Shown: piece after piece, positions 1 through 11,711 of the stretch | How the letters are laid out: every line of letters starts with the position of its first letter | Position numbering within the stretch: position 1 is the stretch's first letter | Source: Streptomyces sp. WM4235 | GTDB taxonomy: Bacteria > Actinomycetota > Actinomycetes > Streptomycetales > Streptomycetaceae | Length of the DNA stretch: 54,576 nt | Assembly (NCBI RefSeq): GCF_001279725.1 | Contig: NZ_LGDE01000423.1 | Location: 1 to 54,576, forward strand | Direction of reading: 5' to 3' | Program-made: the position numbers and the translations under genes | Notes under the pieces: generated by a model | Told to the model about the DNA's origin: nothing | Seen by the model: only the letters and a program-made list of their open reading frames with translations | Database searches by the model: none

Positions 1-17
1 GGGCTGGAGGGGTGGGG

Positions 18-740
18 TCAGACGTGGGCCAGGGGGGTGGTGGTGAGGGTCTCGGTGGGGGTGGCCGCCGTGATCAGGGCGGCCATGACCCGGGTGTCCT
101 TGTCGCGTTCCGGGTGCCACTGGACGCCCACGACCCAGCGGTCCGGGTCGGGGAGTTCGATGGCCTCCACCGTGCCATCCAGGGCGTGGGCCGAGACGAT
201 CAGACCCTGGCCCAGGCGGTCCACGGCCTGGTGGTGGTAGGTCGGCACGTCCGCCTCCTCCGGCACCAGCGCCGCGTACCGGGTGCCCGCGACCGGGCGG
301 ACCGGGTGCGAGGAGATGGCGCCCGGGGTGTGGACGTGGCCGTCGAGGTGCTGGATCAGGCTGCCGCCCAGGGCCACGTTCAGCGCCTGCATGCCCCGGC
401 AGATGCCGAGCAGCGGGAGGTCCGCGGCCAGGGCGGCCCTGATGAGGGCCAACTCCCACTCGTCGCGGACCGTGGCGGGTGCGCCCGTACGGGGGTCGCG
501 GGGGGCGCCGTAGTGGACGGGGTCGACGTCCGGGCCGCCCGCGACGACCAGGCCGTCCACCCGGCTCAGCACCTCCGCCGCGCGTCCCGGTTCGTCGGGC
601 GGCAGCAGTACTGCGGCGCCGCCCGCCGCCTGGACGAGTTCGTAGTACCCGGAGGGGACGAGGGCGGTCGGGAGGTCCCACACGTTGTAGCGGGTGGATT
701 CCTCGACGTAGGTGGTGATGCCGATGAGCGGCCTGGGCAC
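18..740 (-). CDS. Class I glutamine amidotransferase-like gamma-glutamyl hydrolase (PuuD type)
   Basis: The 240-residue product is a peptidase C26 enzyme. The family hydrolyses the gamma-glutamyl amide bond of N-glutamylated amines or amino acids and releases glutamate. The nucleophile elbow is LLGICRGMQ with Cys in GICRG, and the catalytic His-x-Glu is in VQWHPE near the C-terminus. The oxyanion region VVAGGPDVDP is also present. The GTG start at 740 has GGAGG about 8 nt upstream. It lies 73 nt behind the permease on the same strand, so the two probably form an operon. With the glutamine-synthetase-like ligase on the other side of the regulator, it would perform the last, deglutamylating step. 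Family is clear; the exact substrate is inferred. Confidence 0.88.
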   Translation of the reverse strand: MPRPLIGITTYVEESTRYNVWDLPTALVPSGYYELVQAAGGAAVLLPPDEPGRAAEVLSRVDGLVVAGGPDVDPVHYGAPRDPRTGAPATVRDEWELALIRAALAADLPLLGICRGMQALNVALGGSLIQHLDGHVHTPGAISSHPVRPVAGTRYAALVPEEADVPTYHHQAVDRLGQGLIVSAHALDGTVEAIELPDPDRWVVGVQWHPERDKDTRVMAALITAATPTETLTTTPLAHV

Positions 741-813
741 GGGTGCTACCTCCAGGGTGGTTCCGGGGTGGTGCGACGGACCCGTACCGGCGAACCGGTA
801 CGGGCCCAGGATT

Positions 814-2283
<1,470 letters not shown>

Positions 2284-2300
2284 GTGCGCTCCTGCCTAGG

Positions 2301-2324
2301 GCAATGGTTGTGAGGCGTACCTTT
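2301..2324. promoter_or_regulatory. Candidate operator copy 1 (permease side)
   Basis: The pattern GCAATGGTT-N-TG-N5-TACCTT lies 18-41 nt upstream of the permease ATG. The same pattern recurs at 3192-3215, with 17 of 24 positions identical, in the divergent promoter of the regulator and the ligase. It contains the spaced dyad GGT-N10-ACC, as expected for a dimeric GntR-family regulator. Binding by the adjacent FadR-type protein is inferred. Confidence 0.55.
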
Positions 2325-2401
2325 GCGTCATGGGAGTGGAGCGCGCAAGACCCCTGCGTTAAACAGGGGTTACGAAACGCTCTCGGTCCGAAACCTGGCT
2401 G

Positions 2402-2423
2402 AATCAGCCATGAAGGGCTGATT
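2402..2423 (-). terminator. Hairpin directly after the regulator gene
   Basis: AATCAGCC and GGCTGATT form a perfect 8-bp stem with a 6-nt loop. The stem ends next to the stop codon of the GntR gene read on this strand. There is no T-run, which is usual for Streptomyces terminators. A second weaker hairpin, ACCCCTG/CAGGGGT at 2350-2370, lies further downstream. Confidence 0.5.
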
Positions 2424-3170
2424 TCAGGCCAGAAATCCCCGCAGGAGCGCCGCCGTCCCGCAGCAGTGTTCGCGCATCGTCTCTCGCGCCGCGTCCGCGT
2501 TCCCCTCCAGGACCGCGTCCACCACGGTCGAGTGCTGCTGCTGCGAGTGCTCCAGGTTGCGCACCAGCAGCGGAATGCAGTCCAGCAGGTCGTTCACGGT
2601 GGCGCGGACGGCCGCGTACTGGGCCGTCAGCGTGGCCGAGCCGGCCAGTTCGCACAGGGTGAGGTGGAACAGGGTGTCCTGGCGGCGGTAGTCCGCGAGC
2701 GGGGCGTCGTGGGTGGCGGTCAGCGCGCCGAGCAGCCGCTCGGCGCCCTCCTCGGTCAGCCCCTGCGAGGCACACAGCCCGGCCGCGCCCACCTCCAGCA
2801 CCTCGCGGAAGCGCAGCGCGTCCTCGATGTCCACGCCCGCCACCCGCCGCCGCAGCTCCTGCTCGGCGCCGCCGGCGGGGGTGTCGGGGCGGTTCAGCAC
2901 GAACGTTCCGCCGTACCGGCCGCGACGGGCCTCCACCAGGCCCTGGTCCTGGAGCACCTTCAGCACTTCCCGCAGGGTCACCCGGCTGATCCCCATCCGC
3001 TCGGCCAGCTCGCGCTCGGCCGGAAGCCGCTCCCCGCCCGGTACCAGGCCCAGTCGGACGACCTGGAGGATCTGCTCCAACGCCTCCTCGAAACCGTTGC
3101 CCGCCCGCACCTGTCGCAGCACGGGATTCAGCCGTGCGATCGCGTCGCCTTCACTGGTCGTATCGGACAT
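2424..3170 (-). CDS. FadR-subfamily GntR transcriptional regulator
   Basis: The 248-residue protein has an N-terminal winged helix at about residues 30-95. The pattern LPAERELAERMGISRVTLREVLKVLQ is the classical GntR recognition region. An all-helical FCD effector domain follows at about 115-240. I chose ATG 3170, preceded by GGGGAGGGG, over the upstream TTG at 3191. It sits between two operons that it probably controls: permease-hydrolase to the left and ligase-ALDH-SDR to the right. The ligand is unknown; an amine such as ethanolamine or a gamma-glutamyl intermediate would fit. From memory, S. coelicolor has a GntR-type gene beside glnA4. Confidence 0.88.
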   Translation of the reverse strand: MSDTTSEGDAIARLNPVLRQVRAGNGFEEALEQILQVVRLGLVPGGERLPAERELAERMGISRVTLREVLKVLQDQGLVEARRGRYGGTFVLNRPDTPAGGAEQELRRRVAGVDIEDALRFREVLEVGAAGLCASQGLTEEGAERLLGALTATHDAPLADYRRQDTLFHLTLCELAGSATLTAQYAAVRATVNDLLDCIPLLVRNLEHSQQQHSTVVDAVLEGNADAARETMREHCCGTAALLRGFLA

Positions 3171-3191
3171 CTCGGCCCCTCCCCTTCCCAA

Positions 3192-3215
3192 GCAATGGTT
3201 CTGTTCAATACCTTA
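3192..3215. promoter_or_regulatory. Candidate operator copy 2 (regulator/ligase divergent promoter)
   Basis: This is the second copy of GCAATGGTT-N-TG-N5-TACCTT. It starts 22 nt upstream of the regulator ATG and ends 33 nt before the ligase GTG. In this position it could mediate autorepression and control of the rightward operon together. Both copies keep GGT-N10-ACC. Only the two-copy conservation is seen directly. Confidence 0.55.
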
Positions 3216-3247
3216 GGCGCACTCGGCTCACCGAAGGAGAGATTCCA

Positions 3248-4618
3248 GTGGTAGACCGCAAGCCGCCGCTCGCGATCGAGGAGCTCCGCTCCCTCGTCGC
3301 CAGCGGTGAGATCGACACAGTCGTCCTGGCCTTCCCCGACATGCAGGGGCGCCTCCAGGGCAAGCGGTTCGCCGCACAGTTCTTCCTCGACGAGGTACTC
3401 GCCCACGGCACCGAGGGCTGCAACTACCTGCTCGCCGTCGACACCGACATGAACACCGTCGACGGATACGAGATGTCCTCCTGGGACCGCGGTTACGGCG
3501 ACTTCGCCATGCACCCCGACCCGGCCACCCTGCGCCGCCTCCCCTGGAACCCCGGCAGCGTCTTCCTCCTCGCCGACCTGGCCTGGAACGACGGCTCGCC
3601 GGTGGTCGCCGCCCCGCGCCAGATCCTGCGCCGCCAACTGGAGCGCCTCGCCGACCTCGGGTACACCGCCATGGTCGGCACCGAACTGGAGTTCATGGTC
3701 TTCCAGGACACCTACGAACAGGCCTGGAACGCCAACTACCGTGACCTGACACCGGCCAACCAGTACAACATCGACTACTCCGTCCTCGGCACCGGCCGCA
3801 TCGAGCCCCTGCTGCGCCGCATCCGCAACGAGATGCAGGCCGCCGGCCTCGTCGTCGAGTCCGCCAAGGGCGAGTGCAACCTCGGGCAGCACGAGATCGT
3901 GTTCCGCTACGACGAGGCGCTCACCACCTGCGACCAGCACTCCGTCTACAAGACGGGAGCCAAGGAGATCGCGGCCCAGGAAGGCGTCTCGCTCACCTTC
4001 ATGGCCAAGTACGACGAGCGCGAGGGCAACTCCTGTCACATCCACCTCTCACTGGGTGACGCCGACGGACACAACGCGATGGCCGGCGGACCCGACGACC
4101 CCGACGGCATGTCACCGGTGATGCGTCACTTCCTGGCCGGCCAACTGGCCGCGCTGCGGGACTTCTCCCTTCTCTACGCCCCGAACATCAACTCCTACAA
4201 GCGTTTCCGCCCCGGATCCTTCGCACCGACCGCCGTCGCCTGGGGCGTGGACAATCGGACCTGCGCACTCCGAGTGGTCGGCCACGGCCGCTCCATGCGC
4301 TTCGAGAACCGCCTGCCGGGCGGCGACGTCAACCCGTACCTCGCCGTCTCCGGCCTCGTCGCCGCGGGCCTCTACGGCATCGAGCACCGCCTGGAACTGC
4401 CCGAGGCCTGCGCCGGCAACGCGTACACCGCGGACTACGCCCACGTCCCCACCTCCCTGCGGGAGGCCGCGGAACTCTGGGAGAACAGCGAGATCGCCAA
4501 GGCCGCGTTCGGCCCGGAAGTCGTCGCCCACTACCGCAACATGGCGCGCGTGGAACTCGACGCGTACGACTCCGCGGTGACCGACTGGGAACTGCGCCGC
4601 TCCTTCGAACGCCTCTGA
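3248..4618 (+). CDS. glnA4: Glutamine synthetase-like gamma-glutamylamide ligase (GlnA4 type)
   Basis: The 456-residue product is a GS-fold ATP-dependent ligase. The C-terminal catalytic domain shows GTELEFMVF, the GECNLGQHE segment, NSCHIHLSLGD (the NxxxHxHxS signature) and FENRLPGGDVNPYLA. The adenylylation motif of true GlnA is not seen, as in gamma-glutamylpolyamine/ethanolamide synthetases. The GTG start at 3248 was chosen because GAAGGAGA lies 7 nt upstream. From memory, S. coelicolor GlnA4 (SCO1613) makes gamma-glutamylethanolamide in ethanolamine use; assigning this gene as its orthologue rests on the matching neighbourhood. It leads an operon with ALDH and SDR genes. A polyamine substrate (GlnA3-like) is the alternative. 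Confidence 0.85.
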   Translation: MVDRKPPLAIEELRSLVASGEIDTVVLAFPDMQGRLQGKRFAAQFFLDEVLAHGTEGCNYLLAVDTDMNTVDGYEMSSWDRGYGDFAMHPDPATLRRLPWNPGSVFLLADLAWNDGSPVVAAPRQILRRQLERLADLGYTAMVGTELEFMVFQDTYEQAWNANYRDLTPANQYNIDYSVLGTGRIEPLLRRIRNEMQAAGLVVESAKGECNLGQHEIVFRYDEALTTCDQHSVYKTGAKEIAAQEGVSLTFMAKYDEREGNSCHIHLSLGDADGHNAMAGGPDDPDGMSPVMRHFLAGQLAALRDFSLLYAPNINSYKRFRPGSFAPTAVAWGVDNRTCALRVVGHGRSMRFENRLPGGDVNPYLAVSGLVAAGLYGIEHRLELPEACAGNAYTADYAHVPTSLREAAELWENSEIAKAAFGPEVVAHYRNMARVELDAYDSAVTDWELRRSFERL

Positions 4619-4666
4619 CCGCACCCACCCCGCACCCACCGCACCCGAACGTCTGAGAGGCACCAC

Positions 4667-6046
4667 GTGTCCGATGAGCTGGCCCCCCTCGATCTGAGAG
4701 TGCTGAACCCGGCCACCGAGGAGATCGTCGCCACCGTCCCGACCGCCACACGGGACGATGTCGACGCCGCCGTCACCAGGGCCGCCGCGGCCCAACGGGC
4801 CTGGGCCGCGGCCTCACCCGCCGACCGCGCCCGACTGCTGCGCCGCTTCGCGGCGGTGGTCGACGGACACGTCGAGGAACTCGCCGCCCTGGAGGTCCGG
4901 GAAGCCGGACACACCATCGGCAACGCCCGCTGGGAAGCCGGCAACGTACGCGACCTGCTCGACTTCGCCGCCGGGGGAGTGGAACGACTCTCCGGTCGGC
5001 AGATCCCGGTCGCGGGCGGCATCGACGTCACCTTCCTCGAACCCCTCGGCGTCATCGGCGTGATCGCCCCCTGGAACTTCCCCATGCCGATCGCCGCCTG
5101 GGGCGTGGCACCCGCCCTCGCCGCGGGCAACGCCGTCATCCTCAAGCCCGCCGAGACCACCCCCCTCACCGCCCTGCGCCTCGCCGAACTCGCCCTCCAG
5201 GCCGGGATCCCCGAGCACCTCTTCCAGGTGCTCCCCGGCCGGGGCGCGATCACCGGCGACGCACTGGTCGAACACCCCGGCGTCGCGAAGATCGTCTTCA
5301 CCGGCTCCACCCCCGTCGGCAAGCGGATCATGGCCAAGTGCGCCGACCGGGTGAAGCGGCTCACCCTCGAACTCGGCGGCAAGAGCCCCAACATCGTCTT
5401 CGCCGACGCCGACCTGGAGGCCGCCGCCGCGGCGGCCCCGATGTCCTTCCTCGACAACACCGGCCAGGACTGCTGCGCCCGCACCCGGATCCTCGTACAG
5501 CGCTCCGTGTACGACCGGTTCCTCGAACTCGTCACCCCCGGCATCGAAGGCGTGCTCGTCGGCGACCCGTCCGACGAGAAGACCCAGATGGGCCCGCTGA
5601 TCTCACAGGCGCAACGGGAGCGCGTACGGTCCCACGTGACCGACGACCTCACCGCGATCCGCGGCACCGCCCCCGACGGCCCCGGCTTCTGGTACCCCCC
5701 GACCCTCGTCGTCGATGTCGACCCCACCGCGCCCGTCGCCGTCGAGGAGGTCTTCGGCCCGGTCGCCGTCGTCCTGCCCTTCGAGGACGAGGAGGACGCC
5801 GTGCGCCTGGCCAACGCCACCACGTACGGGCTCTCCGGCTCCCTGTGGACCCGCGACATCGGCCGCGCCCTGCGCGTCTCGCGCGCCGTCGCCGCGGGCA
5901 ACCTGTCCGTCAACTCCCACAGCAGCGTCCGCTACTGGACGCCCTTCGGCGGCTACAAGCAGTCCGGCCTCGGCCGGGAGCTCGGACCCGACGCCCTCAC
6001 CGCTTTCACCGAGACCAAGAACGTCTTCATCAGCACGGAGGCCTGA
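4667..6046 (+). CDS. NAD(P)-dependent aldehyde dehydrogenase
   Basis: The 459-residue protein is a complete ALDH. It shows the cofactor segment APWNFPMPIAAW, the glycine-rich FTGSTPVG, Glu235 in LELGGKSP and catalytic Cys269 in TGQDCCAR. The 34-residue Glu-Cys spacing equals that of ALDH2. It lies 48 nt after the ligase and 7 nt before the SDR gene, so it is in the same operon. In a gamma-glutamylation route it would oxidise the glutamylated aldehyde to an acid, for example gamma-glutamyl-aminoacetaldehyde to gamma-glutamylglycine. At 459 residues it is a little shorter than typical ~480-residue members. The substrate is inferred from context. Confidence 0.9.
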   Translation: MSDELAPLDLRVLNPATEEIVATVPTATRDDVDAAVTRAAAAQRAWAAASPADRARLLRRFAAVVDGHVEELAALEVREAGHTIGNARWEAGNVRDLLDFAAGGVERLSGRQIPVAGGIDVTFLEPLGVIGVIAPWNFPMPIAAWGVAPALAAGNAVILKPAETTPLTALRLAELALQAGIPEHLFQVLPGRGAITGDALVEHPGVAKIVFTGSTPVGKRIMAKCADRVKRLTLELGGKSPNIVFADADLEAAAAAAPMSFLDNTGQDCCARTRILVQRSVYDRFLELVTPGIEGVLVGDPSDEKTQMGPLISQAQRERVRSHVTDDLTAIRGTAPDGPGFWYPPTLVVDVDPTAPVAVEEVFGPVAVVLPFEDEEDAVRLANATTYGLSGSLWTRDIGRALRVSRAVAAGNLSVNSHSSVRYWTPFGGYKQSGLGRELGPDALTAFTETKNVFISTEA

Positions 6047-6053
6047 ACCCACC

Positions 6054-6845
6054 ATGACCACTTCCGACAACGAGATCGTCTGCCGCCGCCTGGTCGGCCG
6101 TACCGCCGTCATCACCGGAGCCGGCAGCGGCATCGGTCTCGCCACCGCGCGCCGCCTCGCCTCCGAGGGCGCCAACATCGTCTGCGGGGACATCGACGAA
6201 ACCGCCGGCAAGGCCGCCGCCGAGGAAGTCGGCGGAACCTTCGTCAAGGTCGACGTCACCAGCCCCGAGGAGGTCGAGGCGCTCTTCAAGACCGCCTTCG
6301 ACACCTACGGCTCCGTCGACATCGCCTTCAACAACGCGGGCATCTCACCCCCCGACGACGACTCGATCCTCACCACGGGCCTGGAGGCCTGGAAGCGGGT
6401 CCAGGACGTCAACCTGACCTCCGTCTACCTCTGCTGCAAGGCCGCCCTGCCCTACATGCAGCGCCAGGGCCGCGGCTCCATCATCAACACCGCCTCCTTC
6501 GTCGCGATCATGGGCGCCGCCACCTCCCAGATCTCCTACACCGCCTCCAAGGGCGGCGTGCTCGCCATGTCCCGCGAACTCGGCGTGCAGTTCGCCCGCG
6601 AGGGCATCCGCGTCAACGCGCTCTGCCCGGGACCCGTCAACACCCCGCTCCTCCAGGAACTGTTCGCCAAGGACCCCGAGCGCGCCGCCCGTCGCCTCGT
6701 CCACATCCCGCTGGGCCGGTTCGCCGAACCCACCGAGATCGCCGCGGCCGTGGCCTTCCTCGCCAGCGACGACTCCTCCTTCATCAACGCCACCGACTTC
6801 CTCGTCGACGGCGGCATCGCCGGCGCGTACGTCACCCCCCTGTAG
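6054..6845 (+). CDS. Short-chain dehydrogenase/reductase
   Basis: The 263-residue classical SDR has the cofactor motif TGAGSGIG, NNAG, catalytic Tyr162 and Lys166 in YTASK, and the PG-motif CPGPVNTP. Asp in GDIDE after the second strand suggests NAD(H) preference. It begins 7 nt after the ALDH stop and ends the operon at a strong hairpin. The cluster has an alcohol dehydrogenase fold here rather than a PuuB-type amine oxidase. That suggests the glutamylated substrate carries a hydroxyl group, as gamma-glutamylethanolamide does. The start ATG 6054 is the first residue of the conserved reading. Confidence 0.9.
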   Translation: MTTSDNEIVCRRLVGRTAVITGAGSGIGLATARRLASEGANIVCGDIDETAGKAAAEEVGGTFVKVDVTSPEEVEALFKTAFDTYGSVDIAFNNAGISPPDDDSILTTGLEAWKRVQDVNLTSVYLCCKAALPYMQRQGRGSIINTASFVAIMGAATSQISYTASKGGVLAMSRELGVQFAREGIRVNALCPGPVNTPLLQELFAKDPERAARRLVHIPLGRFAEPTEIAAAVAFLASDDSSFINATDFLVDGGIAGAYVTPL

Positions 6846-6883
6846 CCGACCCGCGGGCACGCGCCCTCCCCTCGACCACCCCC

Positions 6884-6917
6884 CGACAGCCGGGCGTCGC
6901 ACGACGCCCGGCTGTCG
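6884..6917 (+). terminator. Terminator of the ligase-ALDH-SDR operon
   Basis: Two perfectly complementary 16-nt arms (6884-6899 and 6902-6917) lie 38 nt after the SDR stop. The stem is G+C-rich and has no T-run, typical of Streptomyces. Confidence 0.8.
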
Positions 6918-6966
6918 TGCTCCACCATCCGCGACGCCCCCGCAGGAATCAGGAGTGCCCACCCCC

Positions 6967-8265
<1,299 letters not shown>

Positions 8266-8288
8266 TCGGCCCGGCTCGCCGCGACGGC

Positions 8289-9482
8289 CTAGAGGAACGT
8301 GCGGCCCTCGCCCCGGTACGTCGGGGCGGTGGCCGTCACCCGATCACCCTCGACGAGGTGCAACGTGTCGAAGCGCTCGCACAGTTCGCCCGCCTTCGCG
8401 TGCCGGAACCACACCCGGTCGCCGATCAGCAGATCGTCGGCCGGGCCGCCGAGCAGCGGCGTCTGGACCTCGCCGGCGCCCTCCTGCGGGTCGTAACGCA
8501 GGCCCGCGGGGAGGTACGGCACGGGCAGCCGGTCCGGGCCGGGCGCACCCGAGGCCGGATACCCGCCGCCGAGCACGGTCACGACCCCCACGCCGGGCCG
8601 GCGGACCACGGGCTGGGCGAACAGGGCGGCCGGCCGCCCCCGGAAGGACGTGTAATTGTCGAACAGCCGCGGCACGTAGAGCCCCGAACCGGCGGCGATC
8701 TCCGTGACCGCGTCCTCGGCGGCGGTCTGCTGCACGCTGCCGGTGCCGCCCCCGTTGACGAACTCCAGGTCGGGCACCACCGCACGGACGGCCCGTACCG
8801 TCTCGGCGCGACGGGCCGCCAACTCCCTGCGAGCCGCGCCCTGCATCAGGCGGATCGCCCGGGACCGCAGCGGGCGCCCGGCCAACGAGTCGCCGACACC
8901 GGCGACATGACCCTCGTAGCCCATCAGCCCCACGACCCGGAACCCCGCACGGGCCGAGACCGCGCGGGCCAGGTCCGCGAGCTGCCGCGGCTCGCGCAGC
9001 GGCGAACGGCGGGCGCCCACCCGGACCCTGCCGCCGAGGAGGTGCAGCGCGGTGTCCAACTCCAGACAGACCCGGATCTCCTGGGAACCCCCGTCCCTGG
9101 CCCGGTCGATGAGTTCCACCTGGGCGAGGTCGTCCACCATCACGGTGATCGCCCCGGCCAGTTTGGGGTCGTCCGCGAGTTCCGCGAAACCGGCGAGGTC
9201 GGCGGAGGGATAGGCGAGGAGCACGTCCTCGAACCCGGAACGGGCCAGCCAGATGCTCTCGGCGAGGGTGTACGACATGATCCCCTCGAACCCGGGTCGG
9301 GCCAGCACCCGTTCGAGCAGCACACGACACCGGACGGACTTGCTGGCCACCCGGATCGGCTTGCCGGCCGCACGGCGGACGAGGTCGTCGGCGTTGGCGT
9401 CGAACGCGGCCAGATCCACGATGGCCAGCGGCGCGTCGAGGTGGGCGGTGGCCTTGTCGTACCGGGCACGGTCGGAAGTCAT
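8289..9482 (-). CDS. PLP-dependent amino acid deaminase/D-threonine aldolase-like protein
   Basis: The 397-residue protein has an alanine-racemase N-terminal barrel. The PLP lysine is in RVASKSVR near residue 48, and the substrate/phosphate region is VNGGGTGS. A C-terminal domain carrying GDRVWFRHAKAGE follows, as in D-threonine aldolase/D-serine dehydratase-like proteins, which bind a metal through His and Cys there. ATG 9482 is the conserved start; no strong ribosome-binding site is visible. It is convergent with the HAD phosphatase (23 nt between stops) and seems monocistronic. The exact reaction (aldolase, deaminase or racemase) cannot be decided from sequence. Confidence 0.82.
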   Translation of the reverse strand: MTSDRARYDKATAHLDAPLAIVDLAAFDANADDLVRRAAGKPIRVASKSVRCRVLLERVLARPGFEGIMSYTLAESIWLARSGFEDVLLAYPSADLAGFAELADDPKLAGAITVMVDDLAQVELIDRARDGGSQEIRVCLELDTALHLLGGRVRVGARRSPLREPRQLADLARAVSARAGFRVVGLMGYEGHVAGVGDSLAGRPLRSRAIRLMQGAARRELAARRAETVRAVRAVVPDLEFVNGGGTGSVQQTAAEDAVTEIAAGSGLYVPRLFDNYTSFRGRPAALFAQPVVRRPGVGVVTVLGGGYPASGAPGPDRLPVPYLPAGLRYDPQEGAGEVQTPLLGGPADDLLIGDRVWFRHAKAGELCERFDTLHLVEGDRVTATAPTYRGEGRTFL

Positions 9483-9724
9483 GGCGGCAGCCTGCCATGC
9501 CCGTGTACCGGTGGGTAGGGGGTGCGTGTCACCACCCCGCGCGGCCGAGAACGACCACCATTCGGCCGTGACCCCGGCTTCCCCGCCCGGGACGCGGCCC
9601 CGACGAGCGGGTCGGCCGCCCTCCGGCGACCCGGGGTCGACCGCGCACCCCTTCCACCCCCCTGCCGGGGCCCCCGTACAGTACGGGGAAGGCCGCAGCG
9701 TAAGAACGGGGGCGGAGCAGCCGG

Positions 9725-10504
9725 ATGACGACGTCCACACCGCAATCGCCGGTCCTGGCCGAGACCGACCCGCCCCCGCGCCGGCGCCCCGCACGCGTGA
9801 CGGCCGCCGTCCTCTTCGGGGTGTTGGGAACCGGCCTCGTCGGCGGAGCCGCGTTCACCGCCTGGATCGAACACCGGGAAGCACAACGCCCCGTGGCCCC
9901 CGACGCCGCCTACCGCAAAGCGGCCACGCTCTGGCGCGACGCCCCCGTCGACCGCCTCTTCCCGCCCTCCCTCGACGGCCGCGACAAGGGCCCCGACGGC
10001 GCCGACCGGGCCTGGACCCGGATCGCGCTCGCCCCCGACGCCGACTGCCCCGCCGCCCTCGACGCCACCTGGCGCGCGACCCTGGCCGACACCGGCTGCA
10101 CCCGCGTGCTCCGCGCCACCTACATCGACTCCACCCGCAGCTCCCTGATCGCCGTCGGCCTGGTCTTCACCACCGCGGACTCCACCACGATGGCCGGCTT
10201 CCGCGACCGGATGACCCTCCCCTCCGCCTTCGGGTTCTCCGACTCCCGGCGCGCCGCCTGGACCGCCACCCCGATCGCGGGCGCCCCCGCGATCGTCTAC
10301 ACCGTCTCCGCGTTCGCCGACGGCCGCGCACCCGACGCCCCCCGGCCCGCCGAGGAGGCCGTCCGGCAGGACGCGACCGGCGTCGTGGCCGAGTCCGGCC
10401 TCGGCCACGACGCCAAGGCCGTCGCGTCGGAGGTGGGACGCGCGGTCACCGCCCTGGCCGCCCCGCCCGCGTCACCCGCCCCGGACCGGAAGGCCCGACC
10501 GTGA
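9725..10504 (+). CDS. Single-pass membrane protein of unknown function, partner of the mycosin gene
   Basis: I do not recognise this 259-residue protein. Residues 1-25 are Pro/Arg-rich and cytoplasmic, and one transmembrane helix spans about 26-48. About 210 mostly hydrophilic residues would then lie outside the cell, with a pair of Cys near DADCPAALDATW and DTGCTRV that could form a disulphide. The C-terminal tail is Pro/Ala-rich. It overlaps the mycosin gene by 4 nt (GTGA), so translation is coupled. It may be an anchor, substrate or partner of the protease. ATG 9725 follows GGCGGAG. Confidence 0.75.
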   Translation: MTTSTPQSPVLAETDPPPRRRPARVTAAVLFGVLGTGLVGGAAFTAWIEHREAQRPVAPDAAYRKAATLWRDAPVDRLFPPSLDGRDKGPDGADRAWTRIALAPDADCPAALDATWRATLADTGCTRVLRATYIDSTRSSLIAVGLVFTTADSTTMAGFRDRMTLPSAFGFSDSRRAAWTATPIAGAPAIVYTVSAFADGRAPDAPRPAEEAVRQDATGVVAESGLGHDAKAVASEVGRAVTALAAPPASPAPDRKARP

Positions 10505-11709
10505 GCGTCCCGCTCCTGAGCCGCCCGGGCGTGAGTCGCTCCCGCGCCGCCGCCGCACTCGCCCTCGCCGTCCTCCTCGCCGGAGCCGGCGCGCACCCCG
10601 CCTCCGCCGACGCCATCCGGGACCGCCAGTGGGGCCTGCTGGCCCTGCGCGCGGAGGAGGCGTGGGGAACCACCCAGGGCGACGGGGTCACGGTCGCCGT
10701 CCTCGACACCGGCGTGGACGCCACCCACCCCGACCTCGCCGGCCAAGTGCTCGACGGCACCGACCTCGTCGGCATGGGCGCCGGCCGCGGCGACCGCGCC
10801 TGGGCCCGGCACGGCACCGCGATGGCGAGCATCATCGCCGGACGCGGCCACGGCCCCAGCCGCGGCCAAGGCATCCTCGGCATCGCCCCGCAGGCCAGGA
10901 TCCTGCCGGTACGGGTGATCCTGGAAGAGGCCGACCCGGGCCGGGCGAAGGCCCGCGGAAGCAAGTCCGGGGCCCTCGCCGAGGGCATCCGCTGGGCCGC
11001 CGACCACGGCGCCGACGTCATCAACCTCTCGCTCGGCGACGACAGCGAGTCCGCCCACCACGAGGGCGCCGAGGACGAGGCGGTCCGGTACGCGCTCGGC
11101 AAGGGCGTGGTCGTCGTCGCCTCCGCGGGCAACGGCGGCGAGCGCGGCGACCCCACCTCCTACCCGGCCGCCTACCCGGGGGTCATCGCCGTCACCGCCG
11201 TCGACCGCGAGGGCCGCAAGGCCGACTTCTCCACCCGCCACTGGTACGCGACCGTCAGCGCCCCCGGCGTGGACGTGGTCATCGCGGACCCCGACCGCTC
11301 CTACTACGAGGCGTGGGGCACCAGCGCCGCGGCCGCCTTCGTCTCCGGCACCGTGGCCCTCGTCAAGGCCGCGCACCCGGACCTGTCCCCGGCGCAGATC
11401 AAGAAACTGCTGGAGGACACCGCCTCCGACGCCCCGGCCGGGGGCCGCGACGACGCCAGGGGCCACGGCACGGTCGACGCGGTCGCCGCCCTCCAGGCCG
11501 CGGACGGGCTCCGCCCCGAAGCGCCGCTGCCCACCCCCGTCCCGGCCGGCCGGGAGTACTTCGGCCCCGGCCCCGAACCCGTCCGCCCGCCGCAACGCTC
11601 GCCGCGCCTGGGGCCCCCGGCGGCCGCGGCCGCGGGTGTGGCGCTGCTCGCACTGGCCGGCGTACTGGCCCGGCGCCCGAGGGTTTCCCGGCGGGATAGG
11701 GTCGGTTGA
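10501..11709 (+). CDS. Mycosin-like membrane-anchored subtilisin protease
   Basis: The 402-residue serine protease has a signal sequence ending at HPASA-D and the subtilase triad Asp69 (AVLDTGVD), His104 (RHGTAMAS) and Ser275 (GTSAAAAFVSG). The catalytic Asn region is VVVASAGNGG. A Pro-rich linker and a C-terminal transmembrane helix (LGPPAAAAAGVALLALAGV) end in Arg/Lys. This layout is that of type VII secretion mycosins (MycP). No EccB/C/D/E or WXG100 gene is in the window, so it is either a solitary mycosin or serves a type VII system elsewhere. The GTG start overlaps the preceding membrane gene. The 4-nt overlap and short spacing suggest one operon, perhaps with the SseB gene. Confidence 0.87.
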   Translation: MSVPLLSRPGVSRSRAAAALALAVLLAGAGAHPASADAIRDRQWGLLALRAEEAWGTTQGDGVTVAVLDTGVDATHPDLAGQVLDGTDLVGMGAGRGDRAWARHGTAMASIIAGRGHGPSRGQGILGIAPQARILPVRVILEEADPGRAKARGSKSGALAEGIRWAADHGADVINLSLGDDSESAHHEGAEDEAVRYALGKGVVVVASAGNGGERGDPTSYPAAYPGVIAVTAVDREGRKADFSTRHWYATVSAPGVDVVIADPDRSYYEAWGTSAAAAFVSGTVALVKAAHPDLSPAQIKKLLEDTASDAPAGGRDDARGHGTVDAVAALQAADGLRPEAPLPTPVPAGREYFGPGPEPVRPPQRSPRLGPPAAAAAGVALLALAGVLARRPRVSRRDRVG

Positions 11710-11711
11710 TT

